DNA of 50,020 bases from Bacteroidota bacterium (GTDB lineage Bacteria; Bacteroidota; Ignavibacteria; UBA10030), in the NCBI GenBank assembly GCA_025454835.1, contig JALONQ010000019.1:1-50020 (forward strand). The letters run 5' to 3'. How positions within the stretch are numbered: position 1 is the first letter of the stretch; the number at the start of each line of letters is the position of its first letter. Of this stretch, positions 34,782 through 43,028 are shown in pieces. The position numbers were made by a program, and so were the translations under genes. The notes under the pieces were generated by a model. The model made no database searches and was not told where the DNA came from. It saw nothing but the letters and a program-made list of their open reading frames with translations.

Positions 34782-35879
34782 ATGACGATCCTCGACCGAT
34801 ATATCGTCCGTCAGTACGTCGTCGCCGCCTTCTTCGGGCTCCTCAGCTTTCTGAGCATCTTCCTCATCATCGACCTGACGGAGAAGATCGACGACTTCCT
34901 CGACGCCAGCGTTCCGCCGAATGTCATCGTTGAGTACTATGTCGCATTCGCGCCCGAGATCATCAAGCTCATGACGCCTGTGGCGATGCTGCTGGCGGCG
35001 CTGTTCGTGACGGGCCGCCTGTCAACGCAGAACGAGTGGTCGGCCATGAAGTCGAGCGGCGTCAGCCTCTACCGACTGCTGGCCCCTTTCCTGGCCGTCG
35101 CCATCGTGGTCGTGGGTCTTTCCGTGTATCTGAACGGATGGGTGGTGCCGGCTTCGAATCAGAAGAAGTTCTATATCGAGCGCTCCTTCCTCCATCGCGG
35201 CGGAGATCCTTCGCAACGCTTCAACATCTTCTTCCAGGTCGGACCGACAAGGATCGTCACGGTCAACTACTTTGATACGCAGACGAAGACGGCGAGCCGC
35301 GTCAGCATTCAGGATTTCGCCGACACGAACCTCACGGTCTTGTTTCACCGATACGATGCGCTGCGAATGCAGTGGCAGGACCCGAACGACTCGTTGGCCG
35401 CGGGTTGGGCGCTGCTGTACGGCGACCATCGTGGGACGGTCGATCTGTCCGACCCGGTCATCGGGTTCCAGCGCCTCTACATAGGATCGTTGGGACTCCT
35501 GCCCGAAGACATTGAGAAGAAGCAGCGCAAGCCGGACGAGATGGAGTACGGCGATCTGAGGGAGTTCATCCAGAACCAACAACGGGCCGGTCAGGACGTC
35601 GCTCGTTGGCAGGTTGACTACCACAGCAAGCTGGCCTTTCCGTTCGCCAGCATCATCATGGTCCTGTTCGGAGTTCCGTTCGCATCCGGAAGAGCCAGGA
35701 CGGGAGCAGCCCTTGGGTTTGGAATCGCCGTGGCAATCACATTCATCTACCTGGCCTTCATGAAGATCAGCCAAGTGTTCGGATACAACGGCGACCTCAA
35801 CCCGCTCTTCACCGCCTGGATGGCCAACGGGGTCTTCTTGGCGGCGGCCGTGGTCAATCTGTTGAGAGTGCAGAAGTAG
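34782..35879 (+). CDS. lptG: LPS export permease, LptF/LptG family (second copy)
   Basis: This 365-residue YjgP/YjgQ permease is of normal length. It has N-terminal helices (about 12-33, 59-80, 100-120), a periplasmic region with SNQKKFYIERSF and FNIFFQVGPTRIVTVNYF strands, and C-terminal helices starting at FPFASIIMVLFGVPFASG. It should form the membrane pair of the lipopolysaccharide exporter with the gene at 33353. LptB, LptC, LptA and LptD are not in the window. Assignment as LptG rests on order and length only. Confidence 0.88.
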   Translation: MTILDRYIVRQYVVAAFFGLLSFLSIFLIIDLTEKIDDFLDASVPPNVIVEYYVAFAPEIIKLMTPVAMLLAALFVTGRLSTQNEWSAMKSSGVSLYRLLAPFLAVAIVVVGLSVYLNGWVVPASNQKKFYIERSFLHRGGDPSQRFNIFFQVGPTRIVTVNYFDTQTKTASRVSIQDFADTNLTVLFHRYDALRMQWQDPNDSLAAGWALLYGDHRGTVDLSDPVIGFQRLYIGSLGLLPEDIEKKQRKPDEMEYGDLREFIQNQQRAGQDVARWQVDYHSKLAFPFASIIMVLFGVPFASGRARTGAALGFGIAVAITFIYLAFMKISQVFGYNGDLNPLFTAWMANGVFLAAAVVNLLRVQK

Positions 35880-35901
35880 AAGCGCCGCACGGAGAAGCAC
35901 A

Positions 35902-35941
35902 AAGGTCCACCGAGAGATGCCGAATTCTCCCCGTGGACCTT
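35902..35941. terminator. Hairpin downstream of lptG
   Basis: AAGGTCCAC (35902-35910) pairs exactly with GTGGACCTT (35933-35941), and a GAGA/TCTC pair inside shortens the 22-base loop. It begins 22 bases after the lptG stop, where convergent transcripts meet. No long T-run follows, so it is only terminator-like. Confidence 0.4.
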
Positions 35942-35980
35942 CTACGTTCTGTCGATACCCGCGTCTCGGTCGACAAAGCA

Positions 35981-36011
35981 GATGGTCCGCCGGGCTATCC
36001 AGCGGACCATC
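35981..36011. terminator. Second hairpin between the convergent lptG and coiled-coil genes
   Basis: GATGGTCCGC (35981-35990) pairs exactly with GCGGACCATC (36002-36011) around an 11-base loop. It lies midway in the 201-bp convergent gap and may serve both directions. A CCCTTCGCTTCGGCTCAGGGC stretch at 36030-36050, also imperfectly palindromic, resembles a dispersed environmental repeat (from memory). Confidence 0.45.
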
Positions 36012-36080
36012 TTTGCGACTGGTCTTCGACCCTTCGCTTCGGCTCAGGGCAGGAGATCTGACCCTTGGCCTCGGTCTTCC

Positions 36081-37346
36081 CTATTTCTTCTTCATCTTGA
36101 CATAGAGGGCGGCCAGGATCGCGACGATCACGGCGAACAGGATGGCATATGTCAACGGCGACGTCCCCTCGAACGACTCGCGCCACTCCTGCAGCTTCGC
36201 CTCGACGAGTTTACGCTGGTCCGCCGACAGGTCGCCCCGGCTCTCCATCAACGGCAGCCAGCCGTTGGTCATCTCAGCCTGCCACAGAGCGTCGAACCGG
36301 TTGAATTCTTTCAGCTTCTCGTCCCCCGGCCTCTCCGACGTCAACCGCTCATTGATGTAGGCCGTCACGTTCGACACAAGCTCGTTGCCCGATGCGATCG
36401 GCTTGACGACGATCTGCTTGGATGAAAAGGCCGCGTTCATGCCGCGCCAGTAGGCGTCGCGCGCCTTGGCCGACCACGCCGCCAGCAATGTGTCGACCAC
36501 CGCCAGTTCCTTCGCCTTCTGTTTGTTGCTGAGATAGAGGGAGGCCAGCTTGGGCCCCAATCCCTTCCATTGCGACGAGAACCGCTGATGCTCCTGCAGG
36601 ATCGCCGCAAGGTCGCTCCCCTTCAGCTCGGCGCGTTCGAGGAACTTCAGGTTGTTCTCGATAGACGTCTTGACGCCGGTGACGATGTTGTTCCGGTCCA
36701 TCCGAAGAGCCAGGCCACGCTTCTCCACGTCGGCCAACTGGTCGACGGGCTTGGCGTATTGCTGGAAGAGGCTGTCAACGAGAGCGAAGATCATCTGATC
36801 GCGCTCTTTGATCCCCTTCTGAAGCTGGCCGATGACCATCTTCAGTGAATCCACGAGCGCGCCCGTCACCGCGTTTGACTCACCGAGCGTTCTGATGTTG
36901 CCCGACAACCGCTCGACATCCCCCATGAGCTTCAGGTTCTCGCCCGAGAGGCGTTCCACCTCGCCCGAAAGTGCACGCACCTGCTCTTCCAACTCCGCGA
37001 TGCGGGTCACTTGCGACTCGATGATGCCGAGCTTGTCCTGAGCGAGCTTCAACTGAAAGCGCAGGCGCGAGAGCCGCTCGTCGAATTTCTCGCCGTAGAG
37101 AGCTTTGTCGAGCAGGCCCTTGCTCGGCGTGAATTCCTCCTGAATGCGGTCGATGGCCAGCGCCACGTCGGCACATTCCTGCACGGTCTGAACGGCGTCG
37201 ATCGAGGCGGCCACCGTCTTGGTCTGCGCCTCGAAGGCCTTGACAGTCTGAAAGTCGGACCGTTCCTGGGAAGCAGCGAAGGATGGCATCAGGAGCGCCA
37301 GGGGCGCCACGAACGCCAGGGCGGAGAGGATCTTCAGGCCTTTCAT
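36081..37346 (-). CDS. Periplasmic coiled-coil protein with C-terminal membrane anchor
   Basis: No family is recognised for this 421-residue protein. It has a signal peptide (MKGLKILSALAFVAPLALLMPSFAAS), a long predicted coiled coil near residues 75-185 (IAELEEQVRALSGEVERLSGENLKLMGDVERLS), a helical middle part (190-390), one membrane helix at 397-417 and a KMKKK tail. This topology puts the body in the periplasm, tethered to the inner membrane by its end. The ATG at 37346 overlaps the upstream lipoprotein stop as ATGA. The pair may span the envelope, but no function is claimed. Confidence 0.65.
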   Translation of the reverse strand: MKGLKILSALAFVAPLALLMPSFAASQERSDFQTVKAFEAQTKTVAASIDAVQTVQECADVALAIDRIQEEFTPSKGLLDKALYGEKFDERLSRLRFQLKLAQDKLGIIESQVTRIAELEEQVRALSGEVERLSGENLKLMGDVERLSGNIRTLGESNAVTGALVDSLKMVIGQLQKGIKERDQMIFALVDSLFQQYAKPVDQLADVEKRGLALRMDRNNIVTGVKTSIENNLKFLERAELKGSDLAAILQEHQRFSSQWKGLGPKLASLYLSNKQKAKELAVVDTLLAAWSAKARDAYWRGMNAAFSSKQIVVKPIASGNELVSNVTAYINERLTSERPGDEKLKEFNRFDALWQAEMTNGWLPLMESRGDLSADQRKLVEAKLQEWRESFEGTSPLTYAILFAVIVAILAALYVKMKKK

Positions 37347-37804
37347 TTGGCACCTCCAGAAGGCGCCGGAGGCGTTGTGACGCCATGGCGCGTCAACAGC
37401 CACGAATCGCGGCCGCTGCGCAGACGGATATTCGGCGGGCGCTGTTCGAACTCAGGGTTCGACAGTCCCGCAGGCTGGACCTCATACGACGTGCTTAGTC
37501 CGAGGCCGTCGGTCGTGTGCTGAAAGATGTAGACCTTCTTGAACTTCGGTCCTGTCACGTAATAGAATCCCTGGCGGTCCCGGATGACGCTCAACGACTT
37601 GCCCGCCACGTTCACCGAATCCTTCAGCTCCTCGAACAGGAGCGGCTTGATATTGAAGCTCAGGTGGTATCGCTCCTCCTTGACGTTGCCGTTCTTGTCG
37701 GCGGTCAGTTCAGACATGATCGGCCAGGCAAAATCAGACGGGGCAAGAGTGAGCGTGCTGCAGCCTGCCAGCAACAGCAACGCCAATGCGATGGATGCTT
37801 TCAT
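37343..37804 (-). CDS. Short lipoprotein of unknown function
   Basis: This 153-residue protein starts MKASIALALLLLAGCSTL, a clear type II signal peptide with lipobox LAGC and lipidated C15. The mature part is mainly beta (RYHLSFNIKPLLFEELKD, SLSVIRDRQGFYYVTG, KKVYIFQ) with a proline-rich end. No conserved family is recognised. It is coupled to the coiled-coil gene downstream and has its own promoter containing a palindrome. The residue after the lipid Cys is Ser, which in Bacteroidetes does not mark surface export. Confidence 0.7.
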   Translation of the reverse strand: MKASIALALLLLAGCSTLTLAPSDFAWPIMSELTADKNGNVKEERYHLSFNIKPLLFEELKDSVNVAGKSLSVIRDRQGFYYVTGPKFKKVYIFQHTTDGLGLSTSYEVQPAGLSNPEFEQRPPNIRLRSGRDSWLLTRHGVTTPPAPSGGAK

Positions 37805-37828
37805 GGATATTCCTCATTCGTGCGAATC

Positions 37829-37859
37829 TGAATCTAATGATTCTCGCGAGAATCTCAAG
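37829..37859 (-). promoter_or_regulatory. Promoter with a 16-bp palindrome in its spacer
   Basis: On the minus strand CTTG (37856-37859) is followed after 19 bp by TAGATTCA (37829-37836). The perfect palindrome GATTCTCGCGAGAATC (37839-37854) fills the spacer, the classic place for a repressor or a MerR-type activator. The start codon lies 24 bases downstream. It drives the lipoprotein and coiled-coil genes. Confidence 0.5.
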
Positions 37860-37907
37860 TGCGCCGTGTCGAACATTCCGGAGGGCCGGGCCTGCGGCCC
37901 GTGGTTC

Positions 37908-38534
37908 TCATCTCGCATGAGCGGAAGTGCCCACGGATCGCCTCTTCCACCACGCCCAAACGCGATATCCCAGGAGGGCGATCACCAGGGCGCCGTAGAT
38001 GAGGGGGCGCTGGATGTCGAATTTGACCAACCAAAGGTAGTGCACGACGCCAAGGATCGCGACGACGTAGACCGCACGGTGCAAGCGTTTCCAAGCTTTT
38101 CCACCCATCCAGCGGGTCACGAATGTCGGCGATGTGATCGCCAGCGGAAGCATCAGCAACCATGCCGCGAAACCCGCCACGATGAATCGACGCGAAGCCA
38201 GGTCCGGAAGGATCTCCGCCCAATCGAAGAACTTGTCGAACGACAGATAGGCCAGGAAGTGCAGCGACCCGTAGAAGAACGCGTAGAGTCCTGCCATCCG
38301 GCGATAGGTCGAGAGCCGGCTCCACCCGGTGAGATCGCGCAGCGGTGTGATGGCGAGCGTGATGAGGATGAAGCGCAGCGTCCAGGTGCCCGTCTCATCC
38401 GTGATATCGTCGAGCGGATTGACCGAGAGCTGGTCCGTGGCGAACCGGTATGCCAGCCATGCGAACGGTACAAGGCCCAGCACGAAGGCCACAACCTTCG
38501 ACCAACGGAACCGCGAACCTCGATCCGATGTCAT
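37908..38534 (-). CDS. msrQ: MsrQ, heme-b membrane subunit of MsrPQ
   Basis: MsrQ (208 residues, formerly YedZ) is a ferric-reductase-like protein of about six helices that feeds quinol electrons to the periplasmic methionine sulfoxide reductase MsrP. Signatures are TGTWTLRFILITLAITPLRD, RRMAGLYAFFYGSLHFLAYL with a heme His, GGKAWKRLHRAVYVVAILGVVHYLW with the other heme His pair, and the basic C-terminus. Length is standard. It lies 227 bp after msrP on the same strand, wider than the usual close pairing. Confidence 0.95.
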   Translation of the reverse strand: MTSDRGSRFRWSKVVAFVLGLVPFAWLAYRFATDQLSVNPLDDITDETGTWTLRFILITLAITPLRDLTGWSRLSTYRRMAGLYAFFYGSLHFLAYLSFDKFFDWAEILPDLASRRFIVAGFAAWLLMLPLAITSPTFVTRWMGGKAWKRLHRAVYVVAILGVVHYLWLVKFDIQRPLIYGALVIALLGYRVWAWWKRRSVGTSAHAR

Positions 38535-38601
38535 TCAGTTCATCACGATTGAATCTTCAGGGGCGCTTCGTTCCAAGACGCCTCGAATGCACCTCAGACC
38601 T

Positions 38602-38685
38602 TCAGCCTTCTTCCCACGGCAGGATCTCACGAGGGACCTTCCCACCACCCTTCTCCGCCGTAGGCTTGCCACGTTCTTGCGCCAT
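38602..38685 (-). CDS. Possible 27-residue microprotein between msrP and msrQ
   Basis: An ATG at 38685 opens 27 codons (starting MAQERGKPTAEKGGGK, ending PWEEG) and stops at 38602. The peptide is hydrophilic and lacks the Arg/Ser bias of chance frames in this GC-rich DNA. A GTG 18 bases upstream is an alternative start. There is no strong ribosome binding site. It may be chance, and nothing is claimed about function. The rest of the 227-bp gap shows no other feature. Confidence 0.22.
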   Translation of the reverse strand: MAQERGKPTAEKGGGKVPREILPWEEG

Positions 38686-38761
38686 CCCATGAACGTGGCC
38701 CACTACAGATCACACGCGGCGTGAAACAACTCTTCATACAGACTCACCTCTCACCCTGATC

Positions 38762-39694
38762 TCAATAGTGCTTCTTCAGGTCCATCCCCGCATACAGACC
38801 TTCGACGAGGCCCGCATAGCCGTTGAGCATCAGCGTCTTCCTTTTTCCAAACTCCCCGATGCGGCGTTCGGTCTTCTGACTCCACCGCGGATGGTCGACC
38901 TCGGGATTGACATTGCTGTAGAAGCCGTACTCGTCCGGTGCCGACAGGTTCCACGTCGTCGGCGGCTCGGTCGCCGTCAGCGTCATGCGGACGATCGACT
39001 TGATCGACTTGAAGCCGTACTTCCAGGGGACCACGAGGCGGAAGGGCGCGCCGTTCTGATTCGGCAGGTCGCGGCCATAGAGACCCGTGGCCATGAAGGT
39101 CAACGGGTGGAGGGCTTCGTCAAGCCGAAGCCCCTCGACGTACGGCCAGTCGAGCACACGACGCCTCTGCCCCGGCATTTCCTCCGGACGAAGGACCGTC
39201 TGAAACGCCACGTATCTGGCTTTGGAGGTCGGCTCGACCCGCTTCAAGATGCTGGCCAGCGGAATGCCGCGCCAAGGAATGACCATCGACCAGCCTTCGA
39301 CGCATCGCATGCGATAGATGCGGTCTTCAACCGCGAACGGCTTCAGCAGGTCCTCAAGCTGGACGTCCGCTTCCTTCTTCACGTGGCCGTCGATGCGGAC
39401 CGTCCACGGCTTTGGCTTGAAGTCGCCCGAGTATGCGGCGGGGTCCGATTTGTCGGTGCCGAACTCGTAGAAGTTGTTGTAGGTCGTGATCTCGCGGAAG
39501 GTGCTGGGCTTCTCATCGGTGTCGTACGGCCCTTGCTTGCCCTGGGGCCAGCGATCCTGGGCAGCGGCCGAAGGGGCGATGAAGGCGCTGATGCCCGAAA
39601 GGCCCACCAACGAGAGCCATGTGCGGCGGGAATAGTACAGGGGCTCCGGTGTGAGCTCGGAGGAGGGGATCTTGGGGACCTGGATACGCGACAT
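38762..39694 (-). CDS. msrP: MsrP, periplasmic methionine sulfoxide reductase
   Basis: MsrP (310 residues, formerly YedY) is a molybdopterin enzyme of the sulfite oxidase fold that repairs oxidised methionines in periplasmic proteins. A Tat-type signal contains [17 protein letters not shown]. The molybdenum-ligating Cys lies in [15 protein letters not shown], followed by the [25 protein letters not shown] segment and the family end [14 protein letters not shown]. The ATG at 39694 is chosen because [12 protein letters not shown] matches other members. It works with MsrQ encoded next door. Confidence 0.96.
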   Translation of the reverse strand: MSRIQVPKIPSSELTPEPLYYSRRTWLSLVGLSGISAFIAPSAAAQDRWPQGKQGPYDTDEKPSTFREITTYNNFYEFGTDKSDPAAYSGDFKPKPWTVRIDGHVKKEADVQLEDLLKPFAVEDRIYRMRCVEGWSMVIPWRGIPLASILKRVEPTSKARYVAFQTVLRPEEMPGQRRRVLDWPYVEGLRLDEALHPLTFMATGLYGRDLPNQNGAPFRLVVPWKYGFKSIKSIVRMTLTATEPPTTWNLSAPDEYGFYSNVNPEVDHPRWSQKTERRIGEFGKRKTLMLNGYAGLVEGLYAGMDLKKHY

Positions 39695-39943
39695 TGATCG
39701 AATGACCTCAGACGTGGAAAGAGCACCGTGAGCGATCCGCAACACATGCTGCGACCATCACGAACTCCAACGATGATGGGATTCGCGGGGTTCCTCGGGG
39801 GGACACCGTAAAAGACCTGAACCGCGCTTGAACCGATGTCAACCAGCCGCTGTCGTGCGCTCGACCTCCTGCTTTGGGGACCCAGGATCTGGAATGTCCA
39901 TCGCCTTGTTTGGGGTTTGGGCTCTGCGATCTGGATTCTTCCC
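39695..39943. other. Intergenic region between herA and msrP
   Basis: No gene is seen in these 249 bp. A stretch with TTTGGGGTTTGGGCTCTG (39911-39928) and CGATCTGGATTCTTCCCC looks like low-complexity intergenic repeat sequence. No promoter with proper spacing for msrP was found. Confidence 0.35.
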
Positions 39944-41548
39944 CTACACCTTCTCCTGCTTCCACCACCGCGTCACCACATCTTCGATACGCGTCTTTGC
40001 GTCGCTCTGCTTCCACTTGTCGTAGAACTTGATGTCGGCCGAGTCGGGCTCGGGATTCGGAAAGTCGATCTGGACGCGCAGGGGCATGGAGATGGCCTCG
40101 CCGACCACGAGCGCCTCTCCCTGCCGGAGCGAGGGCAGCACATCGGTCAGGTTGGCGAACGTGTCGGGCACGAGGCGCCGCACGTAGTTCTGGTCGAGGG
40201 GGTTCGTCAGACGCATAATGACGTAGTTGTTGCACTGCGAGAGGATCGTCTCCGACACTTCGACGGGCCGCTGGCTGACGACCATGATGCTGACGCCGTA
40301 CTTGCGCCCTTCCTTGGCGATGCGTTCCACCGTACGCCGTGCGGCCGTTGTCGTCGTTCCCGTCTGGGGCAGATAGTTGTGGGCCTCTTCGAACACCAGG
40401 AGGATGGGAAACTCCCGCCGGTTCGGGTTCCAGAAGTTGAAGTCGAAGATCGTCCGGGCGAGCAACGACACGATCGTGTTGACGATGTCGAAGGGCACGC
40501 CGCTCAGGTCGAGGATCGTCACTTTTGCCGCGCCGTCGGCGCCGAGGATCTTCGCGAGCATGTCGTTCAGCGACTGCGACGTCACGTACTTCTTCGGCCG
40601 GAACATGAAGGCGTAGCGCGGGTCGTTCAGCTTGCCGTCGAGCCGGACGAGGAAGCGGGTGAACTTGCCGTAGAAGGGCCCTTCCTTCGACGAACCGCCC
40701 ATCGAGATCTTCTCCGTGTCCATGTACTGGACTTTGGCACGGATCTCGGCCAGGTCGAAATAGACCGGCGTGTCAATCGTGATGAGCGCCGACATCTCGG
40801 GATTCTTTCCCTTCTTCGACGCGATGACGAGGTCCTTGAGCACCGTGATCTGCGACGACGAATTCTCATCTTTCTCGTCGACGAACATCTCCCGTAACTC
40901 GTCGAAGTTCATCAGCCAGAACGGCAGTTCAAACTCGGCGATGTCGAGGTGGTTGCAATCCCCTTCGAACGCCTTCCGGTACTCGTTGTGAATGTCGAGG
41001 ATGATGATGTTCGTGTCGGGGTACTGCGTGACCTTCTGGAGGATCGACGCGACCGTGCAAGATTTGCCGGACCCCGAAGAGCCCAGCACCGAAATGTGCT
41101 TGCCAAAGAACCGATTGGCGTCGAGGTAGGCGCGTTGATTCTCGAACAGAGAGACCTGCCCGACCGAGAAGCCGTAGCGCTGATAGACCGAGAAGGCCAC
41201 CGTGAGGTCGCTGTCCTCCGCGAGATAGACCGGCGAATCGACGACCGGAAAGAGCGAAACGCCTCGTTCGTAGCGTCCGCCCTTGACCGTGCCGACCAAC
41301 GACGCGGTCATCTTGTATCGCTGTTGCCACTGGCCGTTGATCTGCACGTCCTCCTTCAGGAAGTCGGTCACCATGCCTATCAGCACAAGACTCCCCATCG
41401 GGATCAGCACATACATGCCGATCTGACCGATGAAGTAGGTCTTTCCGTTGAGGTCGCGTTTCAGCGATTTGATGTTCGCGTCGATGAGGACCTCGATCGC
41501 CCCCGTGGAAACGTGTTGAACGACGCCGATGAATTTCTGTTCGAGCAT
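39944..41548 (-). CDS. HerA-type ATPase/DNA translocase (orphan)
   Basis: This 534-residue protein is a HerA/FtsK-superfamily ATPase. A beta-rich N-terminal HAS-barrel (about 5-130) precedes Walker A GSSGSGKS (156-163) and LDIHNEY with a conserved Asp. FPILLVFEEAHNYLP is the Walker B region with catalytic Glu, and SQRPVEVSETILSQCNNYVIMRL is the sensor and arginine-finger region. HerA rings translocate DNA and usually work with the nuclease NurA, or with SIR2 or other effectors in defence. Neither partner gene is adjacent here, so its job is open. Confidence 0.85.
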   Translation of the reverse strand: MLEQKFIGVVQHVSTGAIEVLIDANIKSLKRDLNGKTYFIGQIGMYVLIPMGSLVLIGMVTDFLKEDVQINGQWQQRYKMTASLVGTVKGGRYERGVSLFPVVDSPVYLAEDSDLTVAFSVYQRYGFSVGQVSLFENQRAYLDANRFFGKHISVLGSSGSGKSCTVASILQKVTQYPDTNIIILDIHNEYRKAFEGDCNHLDIAEFELPFWLMNFDELREMFVDEKDENSSSQITVLKDLVIASKKGKNPEMSALITIDTPVYFDLAEIRAKVQYMDTEKISMGGSSKEGPFYGKFTRFLVRLDGKLNDPRYAFMFRPKKYVTSQSLNDMLAKILGADGAAKVTILDLSGVPFDIVNTIVSLLARTIFDFNFWNPNRREFPILLVFEEAHNYLPQTGTTTTAARRTVERIAKEGRKYGVSIMVVSQRPVEVSETILSQCNNYVIMRLTNPLDQNYVRRLVPDTFANLTDVLPSLRQGEALVVGEAISMPLRVQIDFPNPEPDSADIKFYDKWKQSDAKTRIEDVVTRWWKQEKV

Positions 41549-41718
41549 GGCAGCCCTTTCTGCGATTCGAGATCAAAGAACCAACGCGTGGCCGTTGCCA
41601 CGACGTCGCCACTCCCATCACTGGGGCGAGTGCACCGACGATGGACGAACTCGGCCGTTGCACCGATACCCGAAGGCAAGACCCTTTACAGCGATCGCCC
41701 GGATCGACCACGACTTCC

Positions 41719-42957
41719 TCACACGGGCTCCGACATCCGCTTGATGGCGACCAACGTCTTGTCGTCGAAGCTCCCCGCCGCGCCCTCGAAGGAACGCACG
41801 TCCTTCATGAGCGCCTCGCAGAACTCCTTGGCCGAGAGCTGGTGATGCGTCCCGAGGAAGGTCCGAACGCGCTCCTCGGTGTAGAAGTTGCCGTCCGCGT
41901 CGCGCGCCTCCGACAATCCGTCGGTGAAGATGACGACCATGTCACCGGGGCCGACCATCGTGTTTTCGACGCGAAAGGTCTCTTCGGGAAAGGGACCAAG
42001 GATCTGGCCGGTCGGCTCGAGCTCTTCGATGGCCCCCGTCGAGGCATGGTAGACGAGCGGACTGTTGTGCCCCGCGTTCGAGTACAGGAGCAGCCCTTTC
42101 GCGTTGTCCGTCAGCTCGGCGTAGACCATCGTCACGAATTGCTCTTCGGAGAAGGTGCGATTGAGCAGCCGATTGATGCCGCCCATGACGGCGCTGATCT
42201 TCATGTGATACGAGGTGCCCATCCGCAGCGCACCGACGACATAGAGGGCTTGGGCCGCCGCGGAGAATCCCTTGCTGGCAGCATCTCCGACGACGACCGA
42301 CAAACGGTCGGGATCGTCGTCCGACGTGACATAGTCGAAGAAATCACCCCCGACGATCTGCGCGGCCTCCGACACGCCAAAGATGTCGTAATGATAGAAG
42401 CGCTTGGCCGAATCCGGGAGGATACTGAGCTGGATATCCCGGGCCTTGTCGATGTCCTTCGCCATCGCCGTGGCCTTCTGCTCGATCTTCTGACCGCGGA
42501 GCGACGACGTGACCGCGACCGAGATGATGTTGAGGTCGGCGAGCAGGGACTGATCGAGTTCGTCGGCGTTGAAGGCCAGGACGTACTGCGGAACGTCACC
42601 GTGTTTCGACGGCATCCGCTCTCCAACCCCCGTCGCGGCGAACTTCACGATACCGATGCGCCGGAGCGTCGGGTCGGTCTCGTTGGCAATGATCGACCGC
42701 TGGTCGCAGAGCCACTGGAACGCCGGATAGTCGACGGGGATCCGGTACTTTGGCTCGATCCGCTCGATCTGCCCGATCTGATGGACCAACTTGAAGGAGG
42801 CTTGCTTCGGGTCAAATTCCCAGATCCGACCCCCCTTCACTTTGATGTCGGGGCTCTTGACGATCTCGTTCAGGACGTGCTTCAGCAATTCCTTGTCGGT
42901 CCGGAACCGGTCGGACGCGAAGGATTCAATCGTTCGATAGAGACGACGCAGATTCAA
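41719..42957 (-). CDS. RsbU/SpoIIE-type protein serine phosphatase
   Basis: This 412-residue protein has an N-terminal region (15-165) that looks like a GAF-type sensor. A PP2C-like SpoIIE phosphatase domain follows from about 185: IQLSILPDSAKRF, GGDFFDYVTSDDD with metal Asp residues, VVVGDAASKGFSAA, SNAGHNSPLVY, FTDGLSEARD and FDDKTLVAIKR. Such enzymes dephosphorylate anti-sigma antagonists or similar switch proteins. No STAS protein or anti-sigma kinase lies nearby. The gene follows the adenylate cyclase by 71 bp on the same strand, so the two may form one signalling unit. Confidence 0.9.
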   Translation of the reverse strand: MNLRRLYRTIESFASDRFRTDKELLKHVLNEIVKSPDIKVKGGRIWEFDPKQASFKLVHQIGQIERIEPKYRIPVDYPAFQWLCDQRSIIANETDPTLRRIGIVKFAATGVGERMPSKHGDVPQYVLAFNADELDQSLLADLNIISVAVTSSLRGQKIEQKATAMAKDIDKARDIQLSILPDSAKRFYHYDIFGVSEAAQIVGGDFFDYVTSDDDPDRLSVVVGDAASKGFSAAAQALYVVGALRMGTSYHMKISAVMGGINRLLNRTFSEEQFVTMVYAELTDNAKGLLLYSNAGHNSPLVYHASTGAIEELEPTGQILGPFPEETFRVENTMVGPGDMVVIFTDGLSEARDADGNFYTEERVRTFLGTHHQLSAKEFCEALMKDVRSFEGAAGSFDDKTLVAIKRMSEPV

Positions 42958-43028
42958 TGGAATGCCATGAAATCAATGTGACGAGGGTCCTGAGAAGTCA
43001 TCGGGAAGACCGATCACGGCCGGGCAGA

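Noticed and set aside
39944-41548. HerA gene as part of a SIR2-HerA or similar defence system
   Set aside because: No SIR2, DUF4297 or nuclease gene is adjacent, and the neighbours are housekeeping or signalling genes.
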